Source of the DNA: Verrucomicrobiia bacterium
GTDB taxonomy: Bacteria > Verrucomicrobiota > Verrucomicrobiia > Opitutales > Cerasicoccaceae
DNA: 64,000 nt
Reading direction: 5' to 3'
NCBI GenBank assembly: GCA_030432235.1
Contig: JAUIHT010000001.1
Span: 310,001-374,000, forward strand
The position numbers and the translations under genes were made by a program. This document shows, in pieces, positions 53,436-63,336 of the stretch. Numbering within the stretch: position 1 is the first letter of the stretch; each line of letters starts with the position of its first letter. The notes under the pieces were generated by a model, which ran no database searches, was not told the DNA's origin, and saw nothing but the letters and a program-made list of their open reading frames with translations.

Positions 53436-54512
53436 TTATTTCGGGGGCGCGTTCTTGGGGAAAAGAGAGTCGAGCAGTCCGCGTCGTACTTTTTGCGTTT
53501 GCTTGGTCGGAGCGCTGAGCGTGGGCAGGATTTTTAAGCGCCCCAGATCACGCTGCTGCTCCTGCACTTTGTCGATCAGGCAACGGAAAAGAGTCAGATC
53601 CCCGGAGGCGAGTTGAATTTTCCTTGGCGTATCCACTGACGCGCCCAGATCGCCAATTACCTGCATGCGCGGCCCGGGAAAGTAGTTTTCGTTAATCCAG
53701 TCCACATTTTCGGAAAAGCGTTTCTCCAGCGTCTTGGCAGCGCCGGGATACATAACAGTATCCGGGGCCGCGACAGCATTGCCCACGATCAGGGCGTCGG
53801 AGAGCATCCGTGACAGTTCGCCGCGGTGCATACGGTTTAACTCGCGCAGCAGTGTGGCTTCCCGCTGGTTCAGGCTGCGGTTTATGCGTGGCAGGGCCTC
53901 TTGTCCGCCTTCAGGCAGGGGCAGGCCCGCAGCCTCGAAAAAGGCCTGCAACAGACGGTCTTTTTCCGAATCGTAATGGATCAGCTTAAAATCGGGGCAA
54001 GCTTGAGACCAGTTGCGTACGGCCTCGAATTGAATGTCACGGCATTTCGTGACGTACTCGCTGAAGTGCCTCGTTTCGCCGCCACGTTTGATGCCCTGCA
54101 TCCAGCTCGAGTAGGTGTGTCCATACAGATTGCGGATGAATGCGATCACGGTTACGTCGGCCAAGGGCTCGAGGTAGGCGAAGAAGTCGGCTAGGCAGGC
54201 CGGCGCGGCGTTGTGCAGCACCTCACTGGACAGCAGCACGATCGGGGCATCGGTGGCGTCCAGGTACTTTTTTTCAAAGGTCTTCAGGTATTTGTCCGCC
54301 TTGAAATCATCTCGCCTGTTTTGCGGCACCAGGTACTGGATCAGCTTGGAGGCGTTACCGCTGGAAATGGCGCCCTCCAGTACCTCCTTCTCGAAATGCC
54401 GGTAATCCACGCCGTTCTGGGCCAGGCTGGCGGCGTTTTGAGCAAAGAAAAACTGCAAGGCGCTACTGCCGGTCTTGGGCAGTCCGATGTGGATGATAAG
54501 GCGCTTTTTCAT
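53436..54512 (-). CDS. Sulfotransferase-family protein
   Basis: The 358-residue protein opens LIIHIGLPKTGSSALQFFF, the PAPS-binding loop, and has VIAFIRNLYGHTYSSWMQGIK as the 3'-phosphate-binding region. It is related in layout to the protein at 51244-52239. The C-terminal 40 residues are basic and not conserved. It is the last gene of the minus-strand capsule operon, 13 bases after the large glycosyltransferase. With the other enzyme it suggests that the exported polysaccharide is sulfated. The acceptor is not known. Confidence 0.85.
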   Translation of the reverse strand: MKKRLIIHIGLPKTGSSALQFFFAQNAASLAQNGVDYRHFEKEVLEGAISSGNASKLIQYLVPQNRRDDFKADKYLKTFEKKYLDATDAPIVLLSSEVLHNAAPACLADFFAYLEPLADVTVIAFIRNLYGHTYSSWMQGIKRGGETRHFSEYVTKCRDIQFEAVRNWSQACPDFKLIHYDSEKDRLLQAFFEAAGLPLPEGGQEALPRINRSLNQREATLLRELNRMHRGELSRMLSDALIVGNAVAAPDTVMYPGAAKTLEKRFSENVDWINENYFPGPRMQVIGDLGASVDTPRKIQLASGDLTLFRCLIDKVQEQQRDLGRLKILPTLSAPTKQTQKVRRGLLDSLFPKNAPPK

Positions 54513-54525
54513 GCAGGTGAAAGCT

Positions 54526-57030
54526 TCAGGTAACGGACCCCTGTACGGCCTGGCCGGATGGCGTGTGCTCTTGGACGATCTTCATGAAGAAATCATTCGT
54601 GTCCAGTGCGGATGCATCCCAGGGAAGTGTCCAGGCAAGAGCGCGGCCTTCGAGGCGCTCGGGGAAGGCGCCGAGCTCGGGGGCAACCACCGGATAGTGG
54701 CGCTCCAGCGCCAGGCTGAGGGTGTACGAATAGGTCTCGGGCCACTGCGCGGGGAACCAGAACAGGTGAGGCCGGTGGGCTTCTAAGAGTTTGTCGATGG
54801 TCTCGGCACGGTACGCACCGGTGACGGCGAGGTGCGCCACAGGCTCCTCCGCCAGATTCCGGTAGGGGTAACCGAAGAGGACAAAGCGCAACGGAAGCCC
54901 GCGGCTGGCAGCGTCGATAGCTGTAGTCTCCAGGCGCTCGGCGCCTTTCTCCCGGCTAAGCGCGCCGAGCACGCCGATGCACAGGGGCTCGTCTGGGCGA
55001 TGACGCCAGCGCAGTGGCTCGGCCAGAGCCTCAGGGTTTTCTTCGCGGTGCGGTTTGCACAGAATACGTGCTTCGGGAAAATGCGGTTCGAGGTGCCGGA
55101 CGGTTCCCTGCGAGGGGGCTTCCACGGATTCGGCGCCGGCGAGGAAGGCGCGGGTCTGCTCCCGCCATTGCTTGACGGAGTCTATGCAGCGAACGGGACG
55201 CTGGCACAGGCAGGCTTCACAACCCTCCAATCCGGGTTCGCCGCAGTAGCGACCCTGGGCGTCGGTCAGCGTGATTTGCGGGCAATAAGCATGGTAATCG
55301 TGCGCGATAAAGCGGTAGGGCAGCCCGGTCTCGTCGGGCAGATCCATGATGCGCGGCTCCTGGTCGGCCAGGTGATGATACTCCAGTGAGGTGATTTCCC
55401 ACTGGCGGCAGAAGGCGGCCAATTCGTCGAAATCCAATCCCCGGGCCGGCAGGTTTATGGGAGTCAGCTCGGGGAGGAAGAGCGCCTCGTAGCGGTGGGG
55501 TTGGTTGGGCAGGGGCCTTATGAGAAGGCGCGCGCTGTCGTGACCCGCGTGTTGGCTCAAGTCGACGATGTGTTGCAGTGAGCCCCCGGAGCGTGAATGG
55601 CAGATGCACAGGATGCGCTCCTGTGGCAGGGCGGCCAGACGCCGTTGGTCGAGTGCCAGACGCTGGTGCCGGGCCGGGTCGCTCTGGATGAACTGCCGCA
55701 CGTTTTCGTCGTAACCGGGAAAGAAGGAGTTCAGGCGGCTGACCGCGCGGTCGACTTTGGGCTGCCGGGTGTCCAGGAAGCTGACCGCGCCTTTGTGGTG
55801 AACGAAGGTGTTGCAGAGCAGGACGTTGCGCCAGCCCTCGAGGGCGGCGCGACGGCAAAAATCGTTTTCCTCACCATAGCCTTTGCCGAAGGTCTCGATG
55901 TCAAAATAGCCAATGGCGTCGAGGGCCTGTCTACGGATGAACATGCAGTAGCCCACGCCCGAAGGAATATCGTGGATGACACTGGCGTTTTCTTCGCGGC
56001 AGAATTGGTCGAGCTCGGCCGCGTTGTGGCGCTGAGGCAGGTCGTTGTCCTGGGCACACACGGGGTAGCTGCAGATGGTGGCATTGTTGGAGAAGGGGGT
56101 GAGGGTGGCGATGCGCTCGTCCTGCTCGGCGGCCTCGAGGATGCGGTCAATCCAGTCGTGGAAGACCTCCGTGTCGCTGTTGAGCAGGATGGCGTGCCGC
56201 GCCGGATGCAGGCAGAGGCCGCGATTGGCCGTGGCCACGAAGCCTGCGTTTTCCTTGTTGTCCAGGAGGGTGATGCGGCCAGCGCCGGCCTCCTCTTCGA
56301 GAAAGGCGGTCAGCTCGGGCTCGGGGCTGTGATCGTTGATAACGATAACCTCGAAAGGCCGCCGGTTGAACGGCTGGCTGGCATGGATGCTTTGCAGGCA
56401 CCGGCGGGTTTCCTCCAGGCCGCGGTACACGGGTATGATTACATCGCAGATATCTTCGATAGCCTGCGGATTTTCGCGGGGAGGGCAGTCATTCTCGTAG
56501 AGTTGTCGTAGCTCCAGGTTGCGCTGGGTGTGTACGCGGCGCATGCGGCGTAGGGCCCATCGGCTGACCGTGCGTGTTTTCCTCGCCACCCAGAGCAGGC
56601 GCTGGCCGATAAGGTAGCGGGAGCCGTCGGCCCACTCCGCCACGATGTTGATTTGCTTGAAGCCCGCGCGTGTGCGGAACTCACCGTCGAAGCCGCAGGC
56701 CAGGGGCGCCACTATTTTGTGCTGAAGCGCGTCCTGTACGTCCTGACGTTGGAGTCCTGATTCCAGTACGACGGTGCGATCGCCCAGCTTTGCCATGACG
56801 CGCAGGGGAGGCCTGCCTTCGGCGTCAAAGGCCCAGCCGCTGATGCGTACCGGGAGGCGGTGGGTTTGGATGTATTGTCGGCGGGGAAGCTCCAGATGGG
56901 CCAGGATGTCACCGGTTTTGATTTCGCCAGTGACCGGATGGGGAAGTGGATAACCCTTGCCCCGCCAAAGCTTCAACCCGCGCCGCCAAGCAGGTGAGTG
57001 GTCTTGCGCAATCTCCGTTCCCGTAGCCAT
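54526..57030 (-). CDS. Multidomain glycosyltransferase (GT2 plus C-terminal GT-B-like)
   Basis: The 834-residue protein has three parts. Residues about 45-150 form an accessory domain (VRISGWAFDAEGRPPLRVMAKLGD... RQDV... CGFDGEF) similar to one in the protein at 48034. Residues about 190-430 are a GT2 domain (DVIIPVYRGLEETRRCLQSI, INDHSPEPEL, NSDTEVFHDWIDRI). Residues about 480-820 look like a GT4/GT-B module (ILCICHSRSGGSLQHIVDL, IGVLGALSREKGAERLE). It may add two different sugars. It starts 7 bases after the Wza-like gene in the capsule operon. Confidence 0.88.
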   Translation of the reverse strand: MATGTEIAQDHSPAWRRGLKLWRGKGYPLPHPVTGEIKTGDILAHLELPRRQYIQTHRLPVRISGWAFDAEGRPPLRVMAKLGDRTVVLESGLQRQDVQDALQHKIVAPLACGFDGEFRTRAGFKQINIVAEWADGSRYLIGQRLLWVARKTRTVSRWALRRMRRVHTQRNLELRQLYENDCPPRENPQAIEDICDVIIPVYRGLEETRRCLQSIHASQPFNRRPFEVIVINDHSPEPELTAFLEEEAGAGRITLLDNKENAGFVATANRGLCLHPARHAILLNSDTEVFHDWIDRILEAAEQDERIATLTPFSNNATICSYPVCAQDNDLPQRHNAAELDQFCREENASVIHDIPSGVGYCMFIRRQALDAIGYFDIETFGKGYGEENDFCRRAALEGWRNVLLCNTFVHHKGAVSFLDTRQPKVDRAVSRLNSFFPGYDENVRQFIQSDPARHQRLALDQRRLAALPQERILCICHSRSGGSLQHIVDLSQHAGHDSARLLIRPLPNQPHRYEALFLPELTPINLPARGLDFDELAAFCRQWEITSLEYHHLADQEPRIMDLPDETGLPYRFIAHDYHAYCPQITLTDAQGRYCGEPGLEGCEACLCQRPVRCIDSVKQWREQTRAFLAGAESVEAPSQGTVRHLEPHFPEARILCKPHREENPEALAEPLRWRHRPDEPLCIGVLGALSREKGAERLETTAIDAASRGLPLRFVLFGYPYRNLAEEPVAHLAVTGAYRAETIDKLLEAHRPHLFWFPAQWPETYSYTLSLALERHYPVVAPELGAFPERLEGRALAWTLPWDASALDTNDFFMKIVQEHTPSGQAVQGSVT

Positions 57031-57037
57031 GAACTGT

Positions 57038-58705
57038 CTAGAGTCCTATCACGACACGGGCGGCAATGGCAATCTGGTAGAGGATGGTGGAGATGTCCTT
57101 GGCCATTTGCAGATTCTTGCTGTCAGGCTTGGGCAGGACAAAGATTTCGTCGCCCGGAAGTGGCTCAATCCAACGTCCTTTACCGACGTTTTCGACCAGG
57201 CCGTTGCGACGAATGAGGATGATTTCATCCTTGTTGGCGTTATCCGTAAACCCACCGGCTTTGGTGATATAATCGCGCAGGTCGTAGTCGGCATTGAAAA
57301 GCTGTGTGTTGGGGAATTTGACTTCGCCATACACGGTGACGAGCATGGAGGTGGACGGAATGTAAATCACGTCTCCATCTTCAAGGTAGACTTCCTCGGC
57401 GGCCCTGGGATTGTCCAGCAGGACCTGTCCCTTTGGCTGGATATTTCGCCCACGCTCGACGAATTTCAGGATCATTTCCGATTCGCTCAGGCGCAGCTTC
57501 GCTTCCTCCAGGGAGTCCGAACGGGCGTTGAGCGCGGTGCGCTCCAGGTTGTCGAGCATCTGGTTAAGCAACTGCTTCTGGCGCTCCGCTACGGATTCGC
57601 GGAAAAGCTGCACGGAGTTCATATCCGAGCGGGGGCTGGGCCTGATGCGTGCCAGGGAGTCGGCCAGGAGCGAGCCGTAGGTGAGGACCTGATGGTCGTC
57701 GCCCAAGTGTTCGCCTGTGATGGTGACGAGAATGGAGCTCGGTTTGACCGTGGTGGTGAAATTGACTGCGTCGTCCGGCAAGACGGGAAAATCTTGAGCT
57801 TCTTCGATGGGGAAAAAGAAGGCTTCGGACTTGCCCCGTGTTTTGCGCTGAATGCTCACGTGCGTGGAGATGGCGTCTGGTGTGGCCAGGCGTACGAGAT
57901 AGCTCAAAGGGACGGAGTCTCCGGTGAACTCGAAACGCCCGGGGTTGGATACCTGGCCCTTTACACTGACCGTGTGCCGGATGGGTCCGACAAAGATGGA
58001 GTCGCCGTCGCGGAACTGGGTAAGATCCATTTCCCCGGTGCTGAGAAAGTCATACAGGTTGATCTCCTTGATGGCTTCGCCCTGACGTTTGATCTTGATA
58101 TCGATGAAGCTGCCGCGGTCGAGGTCGATGCCTTGGGCTTTGTCGAGGAAGAACAGAATCGAGTCCGAAGCGTAGCCCTCGTACAGGCCCGGGCGTTTGG
58201 CGTAGCCGCTGACGAATACTTTGACGTTTTGTGCGCTGAGCAGGTTGGCGTACACTTCCACGTTCTGTGAGAAGACGCGCTTCACATGGTTGCGGATGAC
58301 ATCGTTCAAGTCTTCATTGCGCACGCCCTGCACGCGAACGGGTCCGACTTCAGGGATAAAGATGTTGCCTTGCGGGTCGACCCTGAGCTTGAGCTGCTGG
58401 TGGACGGCGCCCCAAATCATGAGCTGAATCTCGTCACCTACACTGATCTGGTAGGCCGGGTTGAAGCCGCTGAAGGAGATATCGCGGAATTCGCCCTGGA
58501 AAAGCTGGGCGCCGTAGACCAACTGTCCGTCGTTGGACAGGCCGAAAGTGGCACTCAAGGCTTCGAGGTTCTCCTCTTCCTCAACTTCGTTGAGCATATC
58601 AAGGGGCCTGGTGTCGACGGACACGCTGGCCTGGCCGAAGAGCGGCGAGGTGGCCAGCGACAGGCAAAGCAACCAGAGGGCGAGTAAGTATGAAGAACGT
58701 CTCAT
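57038..58705 (-). CDS. Outer-membrane polysaccharide export protein (Wza/KpsD-like)
   Basis: The 555-residue protein has a signal peptide (YLLALWLLCLSLATSPLFG) and a Poly_export (BexD/Wza) domain (YQISVGDEIQLMIWGAVHQQL, VDPQGNIFIPEVGPVRVQG) followed by several SLBB beta-grasp domains (VFVSGYAKRPGLYEG, VSVKGQVSNPGRFEFTGD, VTVYGEVKFPN). These oligomerise to an outer-membrane channel for capsule. There is no lipobox, as in KpsD. A C-terminal hydrophobic helix is visible. It is flanked by the KpsE-like gene and a glycosyltransferase. Confidence 0.92.
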   Translation of the reverse strand: MRRSSYLLALWLLCLSLATSPLFGQASVSVDTRPLDMLNEVEEEENLEALSATFGLSNDGQLVYGAQLFQGEFRDISFSGFNPAYQISVGDEIQLMIWGAVHQQLKLRVDPQGNIFIPEVGPVRVQGVRNEDLNDVIRNHVKRVFSQNVEVYANLLSAQNVKVFVSGYAKRPGLYEGYASDSILFFLDKAQGIDLDRGSFIDIKIKRQGEAIKEINLYDFLSTGEMDLTQFRDGDSIFVGPIRHTVSVKGQVSNPGRFEFTGDSVPLSYLVRLATPDAISTHVSIQRKTRGKSEAFFFPIEEAQDFPVLPDDAVNFTTTVKPSSILVTITGEHLGDDHQVLTYGSLLADSLARIRPSPRSDMNSVQLFRESVAERQKQLLNQMLDNLERTALNARSDSLEEAKLRLSESEMILKFVERGRNIQPKGQVLLDNPRAAEEVYLEDGDVIYIPSTSMLVTVYGEVKFPNTQLFNADYDLRDYITKAGGFTDNANKDEIILIRRNGLVENVGKGRWIEPLPGDEIFVLPKPDSKNLQMAKDISTILYQIAIAARVVIGL

Positions 58706-58726
58706 GGGTGGGAACGGAAATGGATA

Positions 58727-59851
58727 TTACAGGGTGTGGTCGCGTATGGTGGCGACGGTCAGGCGCAGGATGGCGAAGAGCAACAGGCAGACGGCGAACG
58801 TCGTTAGTGTGTCCAAAAACGGGCGCGGGTAGACAGATTCATCGGGCAGCTCGGGCGGGGTGATGACCAGGAGAAACTTGCCTTGGCGTGCTGCCTCGAT
58901 CTGGGTTTTCTCCTTGGCGGCGAAAGCTGCGGTGTAAGCTGTGAGGGCAAACTCATGCTGGAGCTTCAGGCGCTCGTAAAGGTGTAGAACCTGCACCATG
59001 CTCTGCTGGTCGTCGGCCGATACCATGATGGCGTCTTCTTCCTTCAACTGGCGGCTGATGGCGTCGATTTCCTGTCTCAATGCCTGCACCTGAAAGGCGT
59101 CTTCCTGCATGTACTGACTGACGTGCTTCAATTCCGCTTTTTTTTCCACCAAGCGTGCTTCCAGGCCGGAGATACGGGCAAACAGCGAGGTCGTTTCGCT
59201 TTCTGGACTGACCATGCCATTGCGTAGTTGGAATTCTTTTAGCTCAATGTTGGCTTCGATGAGCTTTTCCTTGGCTTTTTCCAGCTCCTGATTGGCAAAG
59301 CGTGTTTGTTCCTCGTCGATGCGCTGGTTGAGGTCGTTGATGGCCCGTTCGCTTTCCTGGAGGATGAATTGGTTGATCTTCATGGCCTTTTCCGGCTCGA
59401 AGGCGCGGGACTTGAAAGTAAGGATAGCCGAGCTTGGCGACATGGTAATGTCGATTGTGTCGACAAAATGATCCAGGAAATCCCGTGTGGTGGCCTGGGG
59501 CTCGAGCCGGTTCCAGAAGTCCAACCAAGGGTCGCTGAAGTGCTCTCGCAAGTGCAGTGCTTGCTCCGCCCGCATGAGGAAATCCTGGCTCTGCATGTAG
59601 TCCATGAGGATGTAGCCATCCTCGGTGGAGACGCGGTTTCCGGTGTCAAGAAATCCCAGTGACAAACCCGGGATGGCGGCGCCGCTCTGGCTGCTATTCT
59701 CCTTGATAATGGCCTGACTAATAGCTTCGTACTGGGGCTTTGCCAGGAAGAGCGAGTACAGTAGTACGATGCCCGTAGGCAGTAGCACCGCGAGGCTGAA
59801 ACTGCGTTTTTCCAAAAAGTCCAATAGCTGGTTCAATATGTGGCTAGCCAT
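58727..59851 (-). CDS. Capsule export inner-membrane protein (KpsE/CtrB-like)
   Basis: The 374-residue protein has two membrane helices, one at the N-terminus (FSLAVLLPTGIVLLYSLFLA) and one at the C-terminus (FLDTLTTFAVCLLLFAILRL), around a long periplasmic coiled coil (residues about 165-310). That is the plan of polysaccharide co-polymerase type 3 proteins such as KpsE, CtrB and BexC, which couple the ABC exporter to the outer-membrane channel. The IDEEQTRFANQELEKAKEKL region is the coil. It follows the ABC genes in the operon. Confidence 0.88.
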   Translation of the reverse strand: MASHILNQLLDFLEKRSFSLAVLLPTGIVLLYSLFLAKPQYEAISQAIIKENSSQSGAAIPGLSLGFLDTGNRVSTEDGYILMDYMQSQDFLMRAEQALHLREHFSDPWLDFWNRLEPQATTRDFLDHFVDTIDITMSPSSAILTFKSRAFEPEKAMKINQFILQESERAINDLNQRIDEEQTRFANQELEKAKEKLIEANIELKEFQLRNGMVSPESETTSLFARISGLEARLVEKKAELKHVSQYMQEDAFQVQALRQEIDAISRQLKEEDAIMVSADDQQSMVQVLHLYERLKLQHEFALTAYTAAFAAKEKTQIEAARQGKFLLVITPPELPDESVYPRPFLDTLTTFAVCLLLFAILRLTVATIRDHTL

Positions 59852-59920
59852 GTATTCGTTGCGGGATTGGCATAAAAAAATTTAAGTACAAGCAACGGGG
59901 GCTGAGCTTGTCCATCCTCA

Positions 59921-61342
<1,422 letters not shown>

Positions 61343-61345
61343 GGC

Positions 61346-62143
61346 CTAACGGATATTGCCTGAGGTTTGTACACGCAGATGCAGGCTGCGGTAAATCATA
61401 AGCCCCAAAGTCAGACTCACCAGGGTGCAGATACCTAAGAAGGAGAAGCTGCCCTGAGGCTCTTGGTATTCGGCAAACATGCTGCTGCGGATTAGTTCGG
61501 TCACGTGCAGAAGTGGGTTCCACAGCAGATAGCTGCGGTAGGGCTCGGGGATGTCGCCGGCCGCGAAGAAAATGCCGGATATAAAAAAGAAGGGGCGGAT
61601 GATGACGGGTACGATTTTCTTGGATTCCTGCCACAGGGGACCAATCACGGACAAGCCCAGTCCCAATCCGGAGGCGAAAAGCACACATAGGCTGGCGGCA
61701 GCGAGGAATTCGAGGGTATTGTTCCAAGTAAAGACCAGGCCGGCCAAGTACATGCTGGTGAAAATGAGCGCCCCGGAGGCCAACGTGATTACGGTCTCAA
61801 TGATGACGCGTGAAACCACCGTATCCGATGGTTTGACCCGCTGGTAGTTGAAGAGGCTTTGGTTGGCCTCCACTGACATCAGGCATGTCTGGACGATATG
61901 CTGGAAGAGCAGGAACGGCATGATACCCGAAGCGAAAAAGACCGGGTATGGCAGGCCCGCCAGGTCGCTACGGCCTATGGCTAGGCGGATGCAGGAGAGA
62001 ATGGTAATCAAGGCCAGCGGCTCCAGGATGGCCCACGCGTACCCGAGCCGGAAGCGGCCGAAGCGGGCGTTTAGCTCGCGCACAATCAGTGCGAAAACCA
62101 CTGCCTTCTGGATTTGCCAGGGACTTTGCTTTGCAATCGCCAT
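61346..62143 (-). CDS. Polysaccharide ABC transporter permease (KpsM/CtrC-like)
   Basis: The 265-residue ABC2-type permease has six hydrophobic segments. Family motifs are RELNARFGRFRLGYAWAILEP, IMPFLLFQHIVQTCLMSVEAN and PFFFISGIFFAAGDIPEPYR with WNPLLHVTELIR, as in KpsM, BexB and CtrC. It exports lipid-linked capsule polysaccharide across the inner membrane together with the KpsT-like ATPase, whose gene follows. It is preceded by a GT2 gene with 22 bases between. Confidence 0.94.
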   Translation of the reverse strand: MAIAKQSPWQIQKAVVFALIVRELNARFGRFRLGYAWAILEPLALITILSCIRLAIGRSDLAGLPYPVFFASGIMPFLLFQHIVQTCLMSVEANQSLFNYQRVKPSDTVVSRVIIETVITLASGALIFTSMYLAGLVFTWNNTLEFLAAASLCVLFASGLGLGLSVIGPLWQESKKIVPVIIRPFFFISGIFFAAGDIPEPYRSYLLWNPLLHVTELIRSSMFAEYQEPQGSFSFLGICTLVSLTLGLMIYRSLHLRVQTSGNIR

Positions 62144-62165
62144 CGGGGTGCTATCCGATCAGGCC

Positions 62166-63023
62166 TTAGGGTATGCGTATGAGCATGGCAAGAGCCTTTA
62201 GGGCCAGGCGCGGATTCATTCTCCAGAAGCACCGCGCATAGCGATTGAAATACTCTTTGGGCCATTGTGGGCGGGACCATTCGCTGGTCACTGCCCGCCA
62301 TTTGCCCATCAGCCGCGCCTCGTTGGCGTCCATATGGTCAAGCCGTCCTGGGGAGCTGCTGACGTGATGGTAGATGCGGCTGTCGTAGGAAACATAAACG
62401 GGATGGCCTGCCAGACGCAGGCGGATGCACAGATCTATATCTTCGGAGCCGTTGATGTAGTGCTCGTCGAAGCCGCCCATCTCCAGAAAACGGCTGCGCT
62501 CGACCAGGAAGCAGGCGGCCGAACTGGCCAATTTTTCCTCGTAGCTGCCTTTGGGAAAGCGTTTTCGGCCTTTGAAACTGTGAAAAGGAAGGCCGTCGGG
62601 GGCAAAGGCAACCCCGGCGTGGTCGATCAGGCCCTTGCGCGGGTTGATGTGGATGTTGCCGATGCCGCCGGCCTCGGGATGCTCCCGCAGGAGCTTGAAC
62701 ATGGGCTCAAGCCAGCCGGGTGTGAGCTTCAGATCGTTGTTGAGGAAGGCCAGGTAGCGCCCGCGTGCCATCTTTGCGCCAAGGTTATTGTTGGCCGCAT
62801 AGCTGCGCTTAACCTCATTGAGGTGTATTCGGTAAGGGGGCGAGGGCAGGGTACTGATGTACTCCCGGGTGCCGTCGGTGCTCAGATCGTCGATGAGGAT
62901 GATCTCATAGCGAAATCCGGAGGGCAGGGTGCTTTCCAGCGAGCGAAGGTAAGCCTGGGTCAGCTCCAGACGGTTGAAGAGGGACGAAATAATGGAGATG
63001 TCCGGGACCGGATTCTCAGGCAT
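62166..63023 (-). CDS. Family 2 glycosyltransferase
   Basis: The protein has 285 residues from ATG 63023, which has a GGGAG site nine bases upstream; ATG 63080 in frame has none. The GT-A fold is shown by ISIISSLFNRLELTQAYLRSL, LIDDLSTDGTREYI, ANNNLGAKMARGRYLAFLNNDLKLTPGWLEP and SEDIDLCIRLRLAGHPV. It is the first gene of the minus-strand capsule operon (GT2, permease, ATPase, KpsE-, Wza-like, GT, sulfotransferase). The sugar is unknown. Confidence 0.9.
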   Translation of the reverse strand: MPENPVPDISIISSLFNRLELTQAYLRSLESTLPSGFRYEIILIDDLSTDGTREYISTLPSPPYRIHLNEVKRSYAANNNLGAKMARGRYLAFLNNDLKLTPGWLEPMFKLLREHPEAGGIGNIHINPRKGLIDHAGVAFAPDGLPFHSFKGRKRFPKGSYEEKLASSAACFLVERSRFLEMGGFDEHYINGSEDIDLCIRLRLAGHPVYVSYDSRIYHHVSSSPGRLDHMDANEARLMGKWRAVTSEWSRPQWPKEYFNRYARCFWRMNPRLALKALAMLIRIP

Positions 63024-63336
63024 GGCAGCAACTCCCCCGGCGGTGGCCGTGGTTATGGGCTCGGAATGACTGACAAGCATCGATTCGATAGGAAACGTAA
63101 AAAGCTCAACCTGCCACGAATCCCGGGCCTGCCTGCCGGTGTTGTGGGACCCCTGCCGGGGATGACTTGCCGGTGTATAAGGCCTTTATGGCTCAGGCTT
63201 GGTTGACTATTAAAAAATGACATTAAGCACATCGTCTGCCACTTTGACAAACCTATTCTCGGCCTCCCGATGGCGAGGGTTGAGCGTATAAGGGCTTGAC
63301 CATAGGGGCAATCTGCGAAAAGCCTAATCGCTTTTT
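63024..63336. other. Divergent intergenic region of the polysaccharide locus
   Basis: Between the starts of the minus-strand operon and the plus-strand epimerase/reductase gene there are 313 bases without a supported gene. A TTGACA occurs at 63244-63249 but no good -10 follows at 16-18 bases. Both transcripts are likely to start here. Confidence 0.4.

Noticed and set aside
63244-63300. Two TTGAC-like hexamers upstream of the epimerase/reductase gene
   Set aside because: No acceptable -10 hexamer at the right distance.
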